From Trichopria drosophilae (Eukaryota; Arthropoda; Insecta; Hymenoptera; Diapriidae): 64,000 nucleotides of DNA. Shown one piece after another: positions 23,441 to 36,110 of this stretch (position 1 is its first letter; each line of letters opens with the position of its first letter). Under the pieces are notes generated by a model, which did not search any database, was not told the DNA's origin, and worked only from the letters and a program-made list of their open reading frames with translations. The position numbers and the translations under genes were made by a program. The stretch spans positions 8,928,001 to 8,992,000 of the forward strand of contig CM059584.1 of NCBI GenBank assembly GCA_030407085.1. The letters are read 5' to 3'.

Positions 23441-24560
23441 CTATTTAAATATGATGATCTCACCTCTATCTATGTTCAGAGGTATTTTAACCCAGAGAGA
23501 TAAATACATTGCAGATCGTATAAAATTCGGCTCGACTTAATTCCTAAATCAGATTCATCGAGTTTCGTTAGCAAAACAGCGAGGAACGTTTCCTCCGTCG
23601 TCTGAACAATTATCGTGATACTTTCAGCGATTAAACCCGCTCATCCAAGCGTCTCGAGTCTAATCCCCATCGGACGACAAAGTTAAGAATTACTGGCAAA
23701 GAGCCCAGACTTCTAGCGAACGGCAATAGGTACGGGTAAAACGCGGACATTGCCGGCTTTTCCGTCGCACGGGTTAAAAGATCGCTTTATCATTTCGAGA
23801 TCGCGTATCCATTTGGAAAATGCGGCGCGATGCTCATTGCCGGATATCCCACGTGACTCTGGGGCGTTTCGGGCATACGAGAGAGGTAAACGGCGGAACA
23901 AGACAGGAACGAAGCCCGAGCAGCGCGCGTGCGGCTCAGTTTAATAATTGAAATGTCGCGGCTGCCGCGATTTCACTCTTTTGATGTCACTACGAAATAT
24001 ATTTCCCTTGACACCGCACGCCAGTTCTCTATTACCGTTCCGTGTTCCGTGTTCCGCGTTGCAGCGATGTTATGGTTTGCGGCTGTTCGGCGCGGTATAC
24101 TGCGGCACGGGCTGGATCCCCTGAAACAAATTAGTTATTGCTTTTCCGCGCTTCCTATCTGTATCGTCGATTTTCGATGTATATTCAATATCTTTGAGCG
24201 GCTAGCGCAAAGGGCGGACAAGCAGGCGGACAAAGAGAGTCGAAACGCGGTGACTGCTAGCCCCGGGGGCTCGATGCTGCTGCCGCTGCCATTGTCAGCG
24301 GACGAGATTGCCATCGACGATAGACTCGCTGACTGGACGTGGGCTCATCGATATTGATATTCGAACGGGTGCCGTCTTTCCTTGTTATTAAAAGGGATCC
24401 CGAACTATTCCGATTTGCCTTTCCAATGTTTCCTGCATTCGCATTCCAGTCTTTTTTTTGTCCGCGCGAATCTGTCAACGACAGTCGAATTTCATCCAGA
24501 ATGAAAAGGTCGCTTAGTTTTTCAACCGGCGACATGTAAGAGTGGAATCCACCGTCCCTA
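23441..24560. other. GC-rich non-repetitive block
   Basis: From about 23640 to 24540 the DNA is CpG-rich and the stop codon density drops, giving a 142-codon plus frame (23929-24357) and minus frames opposite it. None contains a motif I recognise, and no splice-bounded exon is evident. It may be a non-coding conserved block or contain 5' exon/UTR sequence of an unidentified gene. Confidence 0.35.
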
Positions 24561-26370
24561 CTCTATGTAAATCTCAAACAAGGGTATTGACAATGAAACG
24601 TTTCCCGTCAACGTTAAACAATTTCAGAAACATTTGTTGTAGCGCACATTCGCCTCTGTTAAAAAGGGCGTTTTATGTCAATAACGTCAATAGGTAATCG
24701 CTGACGAAACTCGCTTGTATGTATGCGGACTAATAAAAGCTAATTTTAATAATTCTACAATCATAACTCCATCGAATTAAAGATAAATTCACGTTAAGTA
24801 ACATGCAAATGCGGTGAATGTCTGTCTTTTGAGTTAATTTCAACACATTTTCCATAACGTTCTCTCTAGAGGATTACGTTATCAAGCAAACTGAAACTGA
24901 TTTTTTTCAGCTTCAAGCACCGAGTCTGGAGTATCCTTTGTTGCAAGTGAATTTCAGGAACTCGAACTTCTCGAGGTTATTCGTCTCACGGAGAAAAATG
25001 GCTCGCTATTTTGTTTGTCATTTTGAGAGCACATAGCAATTTCTGCTGACTGCCGCATAATATAGCTACATTCCCTACTGCATATTCAGTTTCGACGGAC
25101 TACAACTGCATACCTAATGTCTTCGAAAAAGTGGTATTATCGATCGAGCTATATTTATTTACCTGTCCGGTGCGAAAGTTATTTTATGAAAATCCTCCTT
25201 GACAGTTCTAGATAAACGTCTCACAGATTGCAAACATGCTTCTTGTTTAGATTATCGACATTCGCCCTAGTGATAGTGTAGATGTTAATATAAATATGCA
25301 TTTTTATTCAATCAGGATATCAGCGAGAATTCAGTCAGACAAAAACGTTCTCACTAAAGTGTCACCCTCCGTGAAGCTATAAATGTACTATACCATAACA
25401 TCACATCGAAATGAGGGTCGCGTGATCAACTTCGCAATCCAACTTCCTGAATCTAAATAATTCAAATTACCTAACACTGAGGATGAATGTGTCATGACAT
25501 AGGATGAAACTTTGCGCAAGATGGCGTAATTTTCATCAAACTAGTAAGAACTTCTTAAGTAGTTAGTTTAAGTATTATATTTTAAGTAACATCAATCAAT
25601 TTCAATATCTTTTGTTCATATAGAAGATATATCTCAATACTCTTCAGCGTTAATTTATTTCAAACGTGGGAGGAATCATGGTTTATTTTCCCAGTCTTTA
25701 AAAAAAGTTCTAAAAACAAAATAATATGAGATTGGTTCGACCCTTTTTTTTACATTCATCTCATATTTATTCCAAACATTTGTAACCGAAACGAGAATAT
25801 AATTTTTATTGTGATAACCAAATATGGTTCATGTCCAAGATATCCATCTCCTCATTGAGAGGAGGAAATTCCTTGGCGCTTCCAACAATGTCGCCTATTC
25901 ACATCTACACCAGTCAGGAATTCCACCAACCCCATGTCCGTGCTGTACTACGGTGGATTGCTAATCCTTTGTCCAGACAATCAGGTTCAGTACAAAGAAA
26001 TCCATTACCCTCCTTAATTTTCGAATCAATTTCTCTTTACAGGACTTTTTTCGTAACCGATATTTGCATTCCTAATTATAAATCGGAAATGATGAGTTGG
26101 TCCCTTTCTTTCTTTTCAACATAATTAGTCATCGCGGATAACATATCAATAGTAGAAAATGGAATTGCTATATGAAAATAAAAACTTACTTCCATCCAAA
26201 ATACCAAATAGTATGAGTCCAAACATTTGATTCGGTAAAATAAAGAATCGACATGTCTGAAATAGATCGGAAAAATTATGTAACATACCAAAAACCCGTT
26301 TCCAATAAAATGAAAATTACATTACAAACCTAATTCAAGCTTTATATGCTTACCCATCTGCCGACGGTCA
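24561..26370. other. AT-rich DNA, nothing recognised
   Basis: There is no tandem, inverted or coding structure I can support. The 97-codon frame at 25831-26124 (+) has no family features. Confidence 0.4.
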
Positions 26371-27260
26371 AATGTATTTTAAACGAATCATAACGATATT
26401 ATTTTTAAATGGAGACGCGACAACGAGTGACACACGTGTCGTTGCGACAGAAAGGGTGAAAATAAATGATCAATCAATTCGCGAAAATTTGCGGGACGTG
26501 AAAACGCTATTTGTTTTCAATTGCGAACGTCACCGCAAAGAATCGACGCTGCGAGCCGCTCGCACGATTTGGAGTGAGACGTAATTCGGGCCCGCGCGAC
26601 ACGAATAAAAACAGCGACGCGCGGCAATTTTAAAACGGTACCCTTGAAATGCAAATCGCGCGGTGTCGACGCGAATTCGAATCGGTCCGTGAGCGTTATT
26701 TGCTCGGTAAATAGTCGCAGGATTACGGATAAACGTATTATATATAGTCATCGGGATAATAAATATAGCGCGTAAACTGCGTATATCGGGAACGTGTTCC
26801 TTCTTGCTCCATTACACGGGAAAGTGATCGTAGATGATGGGTGAGGGGTACTGGAGGGAAAAGGGAATCGGGGTGGAAACAAGGGGTTAGAGTGGAAGCC
26901 CCCGTTGCAGGTTTGCTCCACCGACGTGGATGCATGCGGTTGCCGCATCATCGCGCGGAAAAGCCTGCGACGCTTTCGTTCAAACGACCCCGCAACGTTT
27001 TGTCGGCAGGTGCCATTAACGGAGTCTGTGGACGAGCATTTTTTACGCGTTACGATATATGCCGCCTACATGTACGTCGTTGTGTACAACTGCAGATCAT
27101 TTGCGCCCTTGCTCGAATTTCATTGCGAGATCGCATCACCGGAAGTTGCATCTATACGAACTTTCCTCTTTCGTTCCGTTTCTCTCATAGTGGCGCCGGT
27201 GGCAATAGGAAGGGGTGAACGGAAGTTTGCGAGATTTCTCCACTAAACGCCGTAGTCTTT
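26371..27260. other. CpG-rich non-repetitive block
   Basis: This is the strongest GC/CpG rise in the window's middle, with long frames on both strands (26841-27218 and 26905-27246 on plus in two phases; 26530-26951 on minus). The presence of several phases at once argues for composition rather than coding. No protein family is recognised. It may be regulatory DNA or an untranslated exon. Confidence 0.4.
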
Positions 27261-29160
27261 TACTGCTAAATCGACCATAGTGCTGAAACCGGCTTTAACT
27301 TTCGGGTAATATTCCGTTCAGAAATTTTAATCGTTTTTTCCGATTACAACGATTAATTGGATCTAGCGAGCCTGACGTTACTTTGCGATTTAATTAATGT
27401 AATAAATTGTTGATTAATCCGGAGATAAATCTTTGGTGCAATCGAGTGTTGCGCGTTTCATGAAGAAATAAAATTCAGTGAACTATTTTTTTCACCTGAA
27501 CAGACGCTTAAGCAAGGCTTTATAAATATTGTAAAATGTAATAATGCGTAATGAAAAAAGTAAATGATGTGGACATTGAACATTACGCTGTTATAACACC
27601 CAAAGAATGGGATAATTAAGTACCCTAGGAAGAAAAAAGAATCCGATCTGAAGTAGGTAGAGTGTATTCTAATAAAAGTCGAGTCAATTGATCTAAATAG
27701 GTTAAGTTAACGTCCAAAATTCAACTATCGAGAACGTATAATCGGTTCAAATAGATATTTTAAAATGCTTGTGATCATTGTAATGCTGCAACGATGAGGA
27801 CCTTTGTAGTAGAAATTGCGACGTGTTGATGTATGAAAGCATGGCTCAACACTGGTTCTGATAAAGTTGTAATATTGGGGGTGCTAGTAGAGGCTGTAGT
27901 AACTGTATATAGAGTGTAGCTGCTTTGGCGAGGTCGACTCCGAGCCCTCTCTTCAGGTCCCGCTGTATCCTATACCAGGAGAAGCATCGCCTCCTCTACA
28001 TATAGTGATGATGACCGGATTCCGAGAAATGCCTAAGCAGCGGGACTGCACCAAGCCACTGCAGTGAGACGCCAATACAGCAATACTCTATTGGAGGTGC
28101 GAAGGGGGGATTACAGTTACGGTGGTGGGATATGTGGTTATGAAGGTCAGTTTTGACTCTTATGTACAAATGATTTCCGTGATGATGATGATGGTAATGT
28201 AGGAGATGGTAGTGGTTGTAGCGTTAGAGACGAAGACGGTTATTATGATGGTAGTACTTCCAGTGATCGTGGTGGTCAATTTAAATTACTTGCATGTAAT
28301 TGAAATCTTTGTTTATTTTGTTTGTGCGGGATTTCATTACAGTACTGTCCTCTATTCAAAGATATCCGTTATTCATATTTAGGGGTAGGGTACTACCCCT
28401 AATACTCCATTATTTATTTGTTATTGTAAACTGGAATATTGCAAGCATCGTTGGTATGAGACTCATCATCATGCTATGAAACCTAATTTAGATTATCATT
28501 TCTAATAATACTGGAATATTGTGGACGATAGAAGGAGCAATGTCTGGGTCCACAGATCCCTATGAAAGCATATTCTAACCTAACTATGGCTATTCCCAGA
28601 GTTAAAATTATAGGACATCGCGTGTTAGACATCTCAAGTATTTTGAGCGACTGTGGTAATCTGCAAATAGTATTGTTGGAGATGTCATGTTTGTGAAGAT
28701 GGTGGTGATGGCGATAGTAGTTGCGTTGAACATTGTGATCAATTTGGATTGCGCATCCTCTTATTCTCGATGTGTAAAAAGTAATCTTTACGTACACTGC
28801 ATGTCATCAATTAATAGCTACCTAAAGCTGAGATATTCTAAGCAGTGTTGTTATAGAACAGTTGTGCCCGAATGAAGTTTGAAGAAATTAACTTTCAAGT
28901 TCAGTAAATGCATAGTCAGAGATGCTAAAAGCCAATGCCCTGCTTTAAACCATCGTGTTCTGGAAAAGGCTGTGGACCAACTTCAAGAACTTGTCGGAAG
29001 TCTCGCAGGGCTTACCATTATTTTCATTTAAGTCGTTGGATTCGTAACGTTTGCCATTTCGTTAAATGGGGTCCAGAATAAAAATACTCAAAAAGCGTTC
29101 GACACGTGACTAATTAGAGCGCAAACGATCCCAGCAGCTCTTTTCGAATATTCACACCGT
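27261..29160. other. Ordinary DNA with GAT/GGT-rich patches
   Basis: Positions 28180-28270 and 28685-28720 are enriched in GATGAT/GGTGGT-type triplets (decayed trinucleotide repeat). A perfect small hairpin AGGGGTAG-GGTA-CTACCCCT lies at 28381-28400. No gene is recognised. Confidence 0.4.
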
Positions 29161-30080
29161 TGATGCCTACGGCATGGTTTGCAAAAAAAGACATAAAGCG
29201 CCTACGAGCTCGGCTTAAGAATATGCACGTCGTCAGGGAAGAAAGGGGAAGCGTGGTTGGGTGGATGGAATGAAAAAGGGGGATAAATGAGGATCGGTAA
29301 TTATCGTGCCCCTTGAAATTAACAAGACAACTTTACCTGACCCGAGTCGACTCGCGACCTAACTCGACATAATAAGCGCTCGAGTTTACGCGATGTCTTT
29401 GCTAAGATGTGCGAGATATATACTGATGCGAGACGGGCGGGGAAGCTCGCGCGCGCTGCAGCTGAGCAGCAGAGCAGCGACGAGGTAATTTGTTCAGCCA
29501 AGTAATATACGCCACCTTCCCATCCAGCAGCAGCCACCCCGGTTATAATTAGCCTCCCCAACTTCGCCGGGAGCAGCCACTTTTGCGCAGGTTCAACGTC
29601 TCTCCTTAATGACAGTGAATAGCGGTGATAAATTGCCGCCGCGGAGTGTTTATTCAAAATCGGCGACACGAGTACCCTTCCGCGAACTTATCGAGGACGA
29701 TTAGCGTTCGCTTTACGCTCTTTTTATTGCCCTCCCGGGAACAAATTATTACATACCGTCGTCATCTTACGGAATTCTCCATAGATCCGTGTCGCTGCAA
29801 TGGAACATGCCCCAGAATTACTTTTAATAAAATTAACATTGCATGCTTTAAACGATGGAGTTTCAGTATTTGGACAAAATTGTGGTATACGCGGTATGTG
29901 GATTAAAAGGATAAAATAGCACGTTATGCCTCAAATTTATCAAAACTTTTATTGCTTTTTACGCAAGGACGATCAGATCCCAATTTTAGGTGTAGTATTA
30001 GCATTTCTACGTACTTCTGTATCGGTAGAGCAAAGAAATAATATTTAGACCTACACAAATTTAGCAGCTATTTACCTCCA
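29161..30080. other. GC-richer block, then AT-rich DNA
   Basis: Positions 29200-29760 contain CpG- and CAG-rich sequence (GCAGCTGAGCAGCAGAGCAGC near 29458) with overlapping frames on both strands, none recognisable. From 29760 the sequence returns to AT-rich. Confidence 0.4.
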
Positions 30081-30139
30081 TTGCAGCCACTTAAGTTATA
30101 TACTTATGTCAAGGAAGATGGTGCTCTCTCCCCCTCAAA

Positions 30140-30799
30140 TAATATTTTTCCCTACCCCCTCCCTTTAATTTTCGTTTCCGGTACTATTTTATACCCGCAT
30201 TTCCTCTTACCACACTCTGATCATCATATGTACGGCTCTCATAGGGATCCAAGGGGGTGGAGAAAGATCTAATAACGCACAATATAACTTAAGGGAAGGA
30301 CTGTCGTATAACTTAAGTGAGGGATGCAATATAAAATGAGATACTATGAGATATATGAGATCTGAAGGACTATAGTACTGTACACACGGCTCTGTTGAAA
30401 TCGGTAACTATTCAATGCATCACGATGAGCAAGGATGAAGGAATGCAATACATAACATTTCTATTGGTTCCAGCGATAGTGATTAATGGGTTTGCTATCT
30501 CTGTCTCTCCTATTTTATCTCTCACTTTGAAAAAAGTATAAACAGTGCCGAGAAATGAAGCAATATACAAGTTTGGGACCGGTTCTGGAAGTTGCCATTG
30601 GTAAGTTTGGCAGCCTTCTCTTTAGAGCAGTGACATTCACTGGAATTTGGAGAATGGTGTATCCGCAGAAATTCCCAGCAAATCAGTGACAATTCACTCC
30701 ATCCTAATTGGTAAAGAATAAACGACATCGGTTCTAGAAGTGGTGGTTAATAAGTATGGTCTCTTTCTCCCTACTCCCATCCCCCCCTCTCTCTCTCTT

Positions 30800-30870
<71 letters not shown>

Positions 30871-31560
30871 AAGCAAGAGTGATTCTAACTGCGATTTAGT
30901 AAATAGTTATTCTTTTGCGATTCTCACTGGAAATCAATGGCCATTCATGAGCTTCCAATCACCATTGGTTAAGTGAAGCAGTATACAACGTGGGGATAGG
31001 TTCTGAATGTTGTAATGAAAGGGTTTATTTAAATTTCCTTTATAGTATTTACACTCAATGGAATTTAGTGAATAGTCATTAGGTTGAAATTTCTGTTTAA
31101 AATCAATGACTATTCATTGCATATCACTGGGCAGGGAATAAACGAAGCACTGCATAAATATGGTATTCGTTCAGTAAGTGGTGGTTAATAAGTATCATAT
31201 ATATCTCTCTATCTCGCTCTGTCTTTTTAACAATTGGAAAGAGAGAATCTCACAGAGGTTTAGAAACCAGTCACTCTGTTATAAACCACAACGAAAATCA
31301 ATGACTATTCTGGGAGTCTCAACAAGTACCGTTAAAATGGAGAAATGTATAACTTTGAGGTTGCTTCTAAAGGTTGACAATAGAAGGTTTGCTCTCATTC
31401 ACTTTGAATTATTGACATTTTAGGGAATTTATAGAATAATTATTATGTTAAAACTCCAATTGTACTGGAAATCCATGGGAATTCAGTAAATGCTCATTTT
31501 TGAAATTGAAATATTTGATACGTGGTAGCTATAATACTGTTGACGGTAATAGGAACTATA
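30140..31560. repeat. Decayed tandem array, period about 420-440 bp
   Basis: AGTGGTGGTTAATAAGTAT occurs at 30739 and again at 31177. GAAGCA(A/G)TATACAA.(T/G)TGGG.(A) occurs at 30558 and 30975. GAATAAACGA at about 30717 and 31136 and repeated AAATCAATGACTATTC-type segments (near 30931, 31101 and 31296) support about three decayed units, with a weaker one before 30500. The CT microsatellite sits inside one unit and a short CTCTCTATCTCGCTC relic occupies the same place in the next. Confidence 0.7.
30786..30867. repeat. (CT)n microsatellite
   Basis: About 82 bases of nearly pure CT dinucleotide with two TTTC interruptions near its start. The two serine/leucine-only and arginine/glutamate-only frames across it are artefacts. 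Confidence 0.97.
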
Positions 31561-33700
31561 TTCAAGATAGTACTAAAAAGACGAATTTAATTGATTAATA
31601 TAATTCTTCAGCCGTAATGCAATTAAAAGAAGTTGTTGCTCATTATTGAATTTCAAAGATAACGATTAACTTCATTATTCCTCTTTATAAAAAATTAACC
31701 AGGTTTCATAAGCAATTCTTATTCAATTGATGATGAACTATATCATTCTGAAAGAGTCTAATAAAACTTTTAGCAGCCATTCACTTTCGGGAGTCCATAA
31801 ATCTGTTTTAATAATTGCTATTATACTTCAATAGTATACTATAATTACTGTAGGATTAATGATAAATTAAGTATTGAGGACTAAAAAATGTAGTATTGGG
31901 AGTTATCGAGTTAAATTGATGAAGTAAACTGGGTTATTATCAACTACAACTTATAGTGACAATCAGTAGTTACTATTAAAATATTGCGTATGAGTTCCTA
32001 TTAATTAAGGAGAAATTATTTACTAATAGTTAATGTAAGCTAATTTCAAGGCTTTGCAATACCTGTCAAGTGATAACAGTAATTGTAAAGTCAAAAACGA
32101 TAGTTAACTTTGAAATGAAAATACCAGCACTTTCCTGCAATGTTATTGAATATAAACTCGTATATTTTAACATGCAATGAACGTTTGTTAACTGTTAATA
32201 AATCTTACATTAAATTCTGTCGTTTGAACTGCGCATGTCAACAATGCGTCGAAAAATTCGCAGAAAATCGAATGACTGCGCGAGTGTATGTTTATTCCTG
32301 TTTCGGTGAATCTGTAAGCGCGTAAATAAACTACATGTCACATAATAATCCTAACCTTAATATTTAAAATTCTTATATTAACTATCAACATAACAAATTT
32401 AATCGAATTTCCGATTTCGGTAACTTTAGGACAAAGTTCCTTACCTTGAGATCAAAATCTAAATTCTGTTAACTTTACTATGAAGCTATTACATTAATTG
32501 TAAACGAACATTTCTCTCTAAATTTCTTGAGGTGAGAGTTTCACTCTTGTAAATAGTGACGGAGTGAATCACTCATAACAAAGAATTCAGTGGAAATCGA
32601 TCCTAAAAAAACTTTTCTCACACTTTTAAGAAGAGTTGAATTTTATGGTAAGAGTGAATTGAAAAGTGTGGATGAGCCGCAAGTAGCTTAACCGCCGCGC
32701 CGCTAGGAGCGCTCGCGACTCGCAATTCTATTTTGCTCTCGTTATGGAAATGTATTTTTATTTAGTATATTAGAATACTTGACGGAGCGTTTCCGGACTG
32801 TATATTTTTTGTTGTTTTATATCTGATAGATATTTATGTGGTACTCAAATACAGTATTAATATTTACCTAGAGCTTTGCAGCTTTTTATTAGAATCGAAA
32901 GTGAAATTCATAATATTCAATTCACAAACATAAGTTTGTTAACATTAGAAATATAATTTTTGTAGTACAAATTTATGTTTGCCAAACAATTATTGCATTG
33001 TTGTATATTTAATAAAATATAAAAATACCGCTTTTTGAACTCGCTTGTGCATCTTTTACGCAAGTAGTTTTCTCGCTAATTGCTTTCACGATTGAATTCT
33101 TCACTGGTTATATTTAGTAACGCGAGCTACCGAAGCCCCTAAAATAACACTGCATGAAATGTAATATAAGCATTACGTTTATTGGTAATATTTTTAATAT
33201 TAACTACATGTAATTATAATAAAGACAGCGATGTCGTTATTTCGCAATTTATTTACTATTTATCGTCGACGGAATGAAACTTAAGTGTTGCGTAGATGTT
33301 TTTGGATTCTAACTTTTAAGCGTAGCAAACGTCGACCGATTTTGGAAACGAATCTATTTAAATATATTTGCACTGAGAACAAAAATATTAAAACTAAATA
33401 AGGTTTATTTATAATTATTAAATATATTGTTTATCAATGTCTTTTGTTATTTCATTTTTAAGTCAAACATGTGAGCGCAATTGAATGTGAGAGTTATATA
33501 ACTAAAATAAAACTAAAAGAAGGATTATATTCTACAAAATTAAAAAATAACCTGATTTTTTTGTAAATTTATATCAGGTCTATTTAAAAGGAACCCGAAT
33601 TGTCAATACTTCAAAGTTTAGATATTTTAAAACGTCTAATAAATTTGTTATTTATATTTTGTAAGTAATGGTGTTACTTTATTTTCATTACACAGCCCAA
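31561..33700. other. AT-rich DNA, no gene
   Basis: Very AT-rich. A short GC-rich patch (about 32675-32735, CCGCCGCGCCGCTAGGAGCG) is embedded in it. Repeated AGAGTG(A)A/TCACTC words at 32525-32670 suggest a small decayed inverted repeat. No gene is recognised. Confidence 0.4.
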
Positions 33701-33856
33701 CACGGAAAAAAAATAGTTGGTTTTACTATTGAAATAATGTGCTTGGCCATATAATTTATCGAGGTTACTGTTTAAATAGTAGCCTTAACTAAAAACGAAG
33801 ATTGTGCCTTATCCTACTATCTAGTTAGTAGTTTCAACTATTTATTTTTTTCTGTG
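33701..33856. mobile_element. Short MITE with CACGGAAAAAAAATAGTTG ends
   Basis: The left end CACGGAAAAAAAATAGTTG and right end CAACTATTTATTTTTTTCTGTG are imperfect inverted copies. The 156-base element is otherwise AT-rich with a second inner inverted pair (TTTTACTATTGAAA near the left; GTAGTTTCAA near the right). No certain target duplication can be read. Confidence 0.65.
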
Positions 33857-33944
33857 CACAAAAAAGTCCTGTAGGTCATACTATGTGTATAATATATATT
33901 TTGGATCGGTGAATCCGAATTCAAAATCTATTTATCCCCATCAC

Positions 33945-34730
33945 GTTAGGATTTTGACATAACCTAAAAAACTCCTATAACAATATAAAATGTTAAAATG
34001 GAAAACATTTTTGCTTGAAAACCATACCATGTTTCCGCTGTTTCTGGTATCACCGAAAACATATCCGAAGTCCCTTCAGCCACATCTGGTATGCTTTTTG
34101 ACATAACCCCACAACAAATTCTAAACATCACGTCAGGATTGACTACAAGAGTCCTTTTTATTGTGCCAATTCTTATGTGCTTACTGATGGAACTCCCGAA
34201 GAACTCTTATGGAGCAACTGTGCGAGCTCCCAGGAAACTTTGAGAATTGAATTCCGAAGGAGCTCATTGGGAGCTCTTTGCTACACGAGTAGCAGTACCC
34301 AATTTAAAATAAGCACAAAGGTAAAGCAGAAGACAAAAGACAATATCACTCGCAGACACTGATTCTGACACAGATTCTAGTAGTCTTGTGCTTTTTAAAC
34401 TATTCTCCTTTTTCTACTTCTGCCGGAAGCTGTACACAATATTAAACGAATAAAAGCACAAAGTACGAACTATATGGTAATATCGCTCCAGAAACAAAAT
34501 GTAAAATGGTATCGCTTCCAGGTCAGATTTTTTTTGGGATGAATTTTTGTTAAGTTATCTCAAAAAGCAGACCTGCTGGAGTTGAGTAGACTTCAGATTC
34601 AAATTTAGCGACCCTAAAGACAGACTAGAAATACGATACTGCTTTAAGGACAAGATTATTTCTTTATTTTAACACTTTATGGTAGAATTATAGGCTTTTT
34701 TAGGTTATGGCAAAAAAAGGGTGTGATCCG
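33945..34730. mobile_element. Foldback element, ~200-bp diverged arms
   Basis: The left arm (about 33945-34145) reads TTTGACATAACCTAAAAA...CCTATAA...ATGTTAAAAT...GTATGCTTTTTGACATAAC. The reverse complement of about 34525-34725 gives GCCATAACCTAAAAAAGCC...GTGTTAAAAT...GTCTGCTTTTTGAGATAAC. Identity is roughly 65-75% by eye. The right arm contains the recurrent module (CAGATTCAAATTTAGCGACC, about 34593-34612). The loop holds an unremarkable 61-codon frame (34177-34362). Confidence 0.65.
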
Positions 34731-35399
34731 GACTTTTTTGTGCGGCTGTGTTATAAATCGGCACATAATGAAGTGTTACTCTTTCATATATTCTTTACAG
34801 CAGAGCAGTTTAATTTTCACTCCACGCAATGGATAGAGAACTTGCCAGTGGAAAAAGCGAAATAAAAACGTTATGACCTAAGTAAACGTGAGGACTGATA
34901 CTCGCCTAAGAAGTAGAGGTGTCTGTTTGTTCACTTTTGAATCAATATTTCACAGACATAAAGAACTATTGTTCTCGTTCTAAATCCAAAAATAGTATAA
35001 ATATTTATATATATAATATGTATTTTGTAACATTAATTTTTAAGTATACTTTTGACAATATCGTTTTACTGCATTATAAGTGAAGAGTAAGAAAATGTAA
35101 CGTTGATTATTGAACAATAATTTTCCGAATTAATAGATTGATTACGCGATCATACCAAGTGTCAGACACGGTTTTTTTTGTTGATGTGCCTCTCAACTGA
35201 AATGTGGGTCAATACCTATTGACTTGAAAGTGAATAGTTTACCATTTTCCAGTAGGCTCCTTCGACTGTCGTCAAAATTTAACCGGTTTCTAAAACTAAA
35301 ATGGCGGCATATTAAACAGAAAGAAATATTAAAAATGTAATGAAAATTATTTCAAGTTTTAACCAAAATGGCTAAAATTGTCTAATATTAGAAGAGAAT
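34731..35399. other. AT-rich DNA, nothing recognised
   Basis: I see no repeat, coding or RNA signal here beyond base composition. Confidence 0.4.
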
Positions 35400-36110
35400 T
35401 TTTGTTTCAGTTTTGACCTTGTCGTCAAATTTGAAGGTTATTTAGAGATGAACGTGATTCAAGAGGTAGTTAATCATTTACTAGAATGACTTGTAGATAT
35501 CACATTATAGAAAATCGTCCAGAAGCTATTTTATTTGAACTTAAGGAAATTTATGCTAGAACAAATGGTTGCGTGGACAAGATCCTCGAAAAACGTTCAA
35601 GGTGAACTTGCGGTCAGCTTTCAAAATCATTTAAAGGTCAAAGTGATCTGTTTTTAAAGAAAGATCTTATTGTAATTGGTAACACTTTCGGCGATACCCA
35701 GACATTTAATGCAAATATTGGGTCCATTAACTTTAACAGATAAGAATATAATTATACTAATATTCAGCTGTAATGATATATATTATGTTTTCGAAATAAA
35801 TCTACTATAACAAATTTTAATCCCTACTTTAATTGAGATAAAAGTGTACTTTGGCAGTTACCACAAGGTCACCTTGAACTCTTTATCAAGATCGTTAGAC
35901 CATAAGCCTACGCAACAAATTTTTCGCACATGAATTCCCCGAAATTCAAAGAAAACCATTTCTGGACGATTTTTTAACTTGTGACCTTCTGAAGGTCATT
36001 CTAGAAAATGGTCACCCTGGACGTAAAATTTCCCGCTCATTCCGGTGTTCAAATGCGGGGTTCTCATTTAAAAAAGTCACATTGACCTCTAATAACCTTG
36101 AAAATTGAAA
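35400..36110. mobile_element. Foldback element, ~220-bp diverged arms
   Basis: The left arm 35405-35625 contains TTTACTAGAATGACTTGTAG, AAAATCGTCCAGAAGCTATT and GGTTGCGTGG. The reverse complement of about 35850-36110 contains TTTTCTAGAATGACCTTCAG, AAAATCGTCCAGAAATGGTT and TGTTGCGTAGG in the same order. Both arms carry AAGGTCAA/AAGGTGA words. No open frame is present. Divergence implies an old insertion. Confidence 0.7.

Noticed and set aside
23929..24357. 142-codon frame in a GC-rich block as a gene
   Set aside because: Other phases and the opposite strand are also open, there is no recognised domain, and no splice or promoter evidence supports it.
32680..32735. Possible tRNA-derived SINE head (reverse strand TAGCGGCGCGGCGGTTAAGC resembles an A box)
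   Set aside because: The A-box fit is partial, no B box (GGTTCGANTCC) follows, and there is no cloverleaf or 3' tail.
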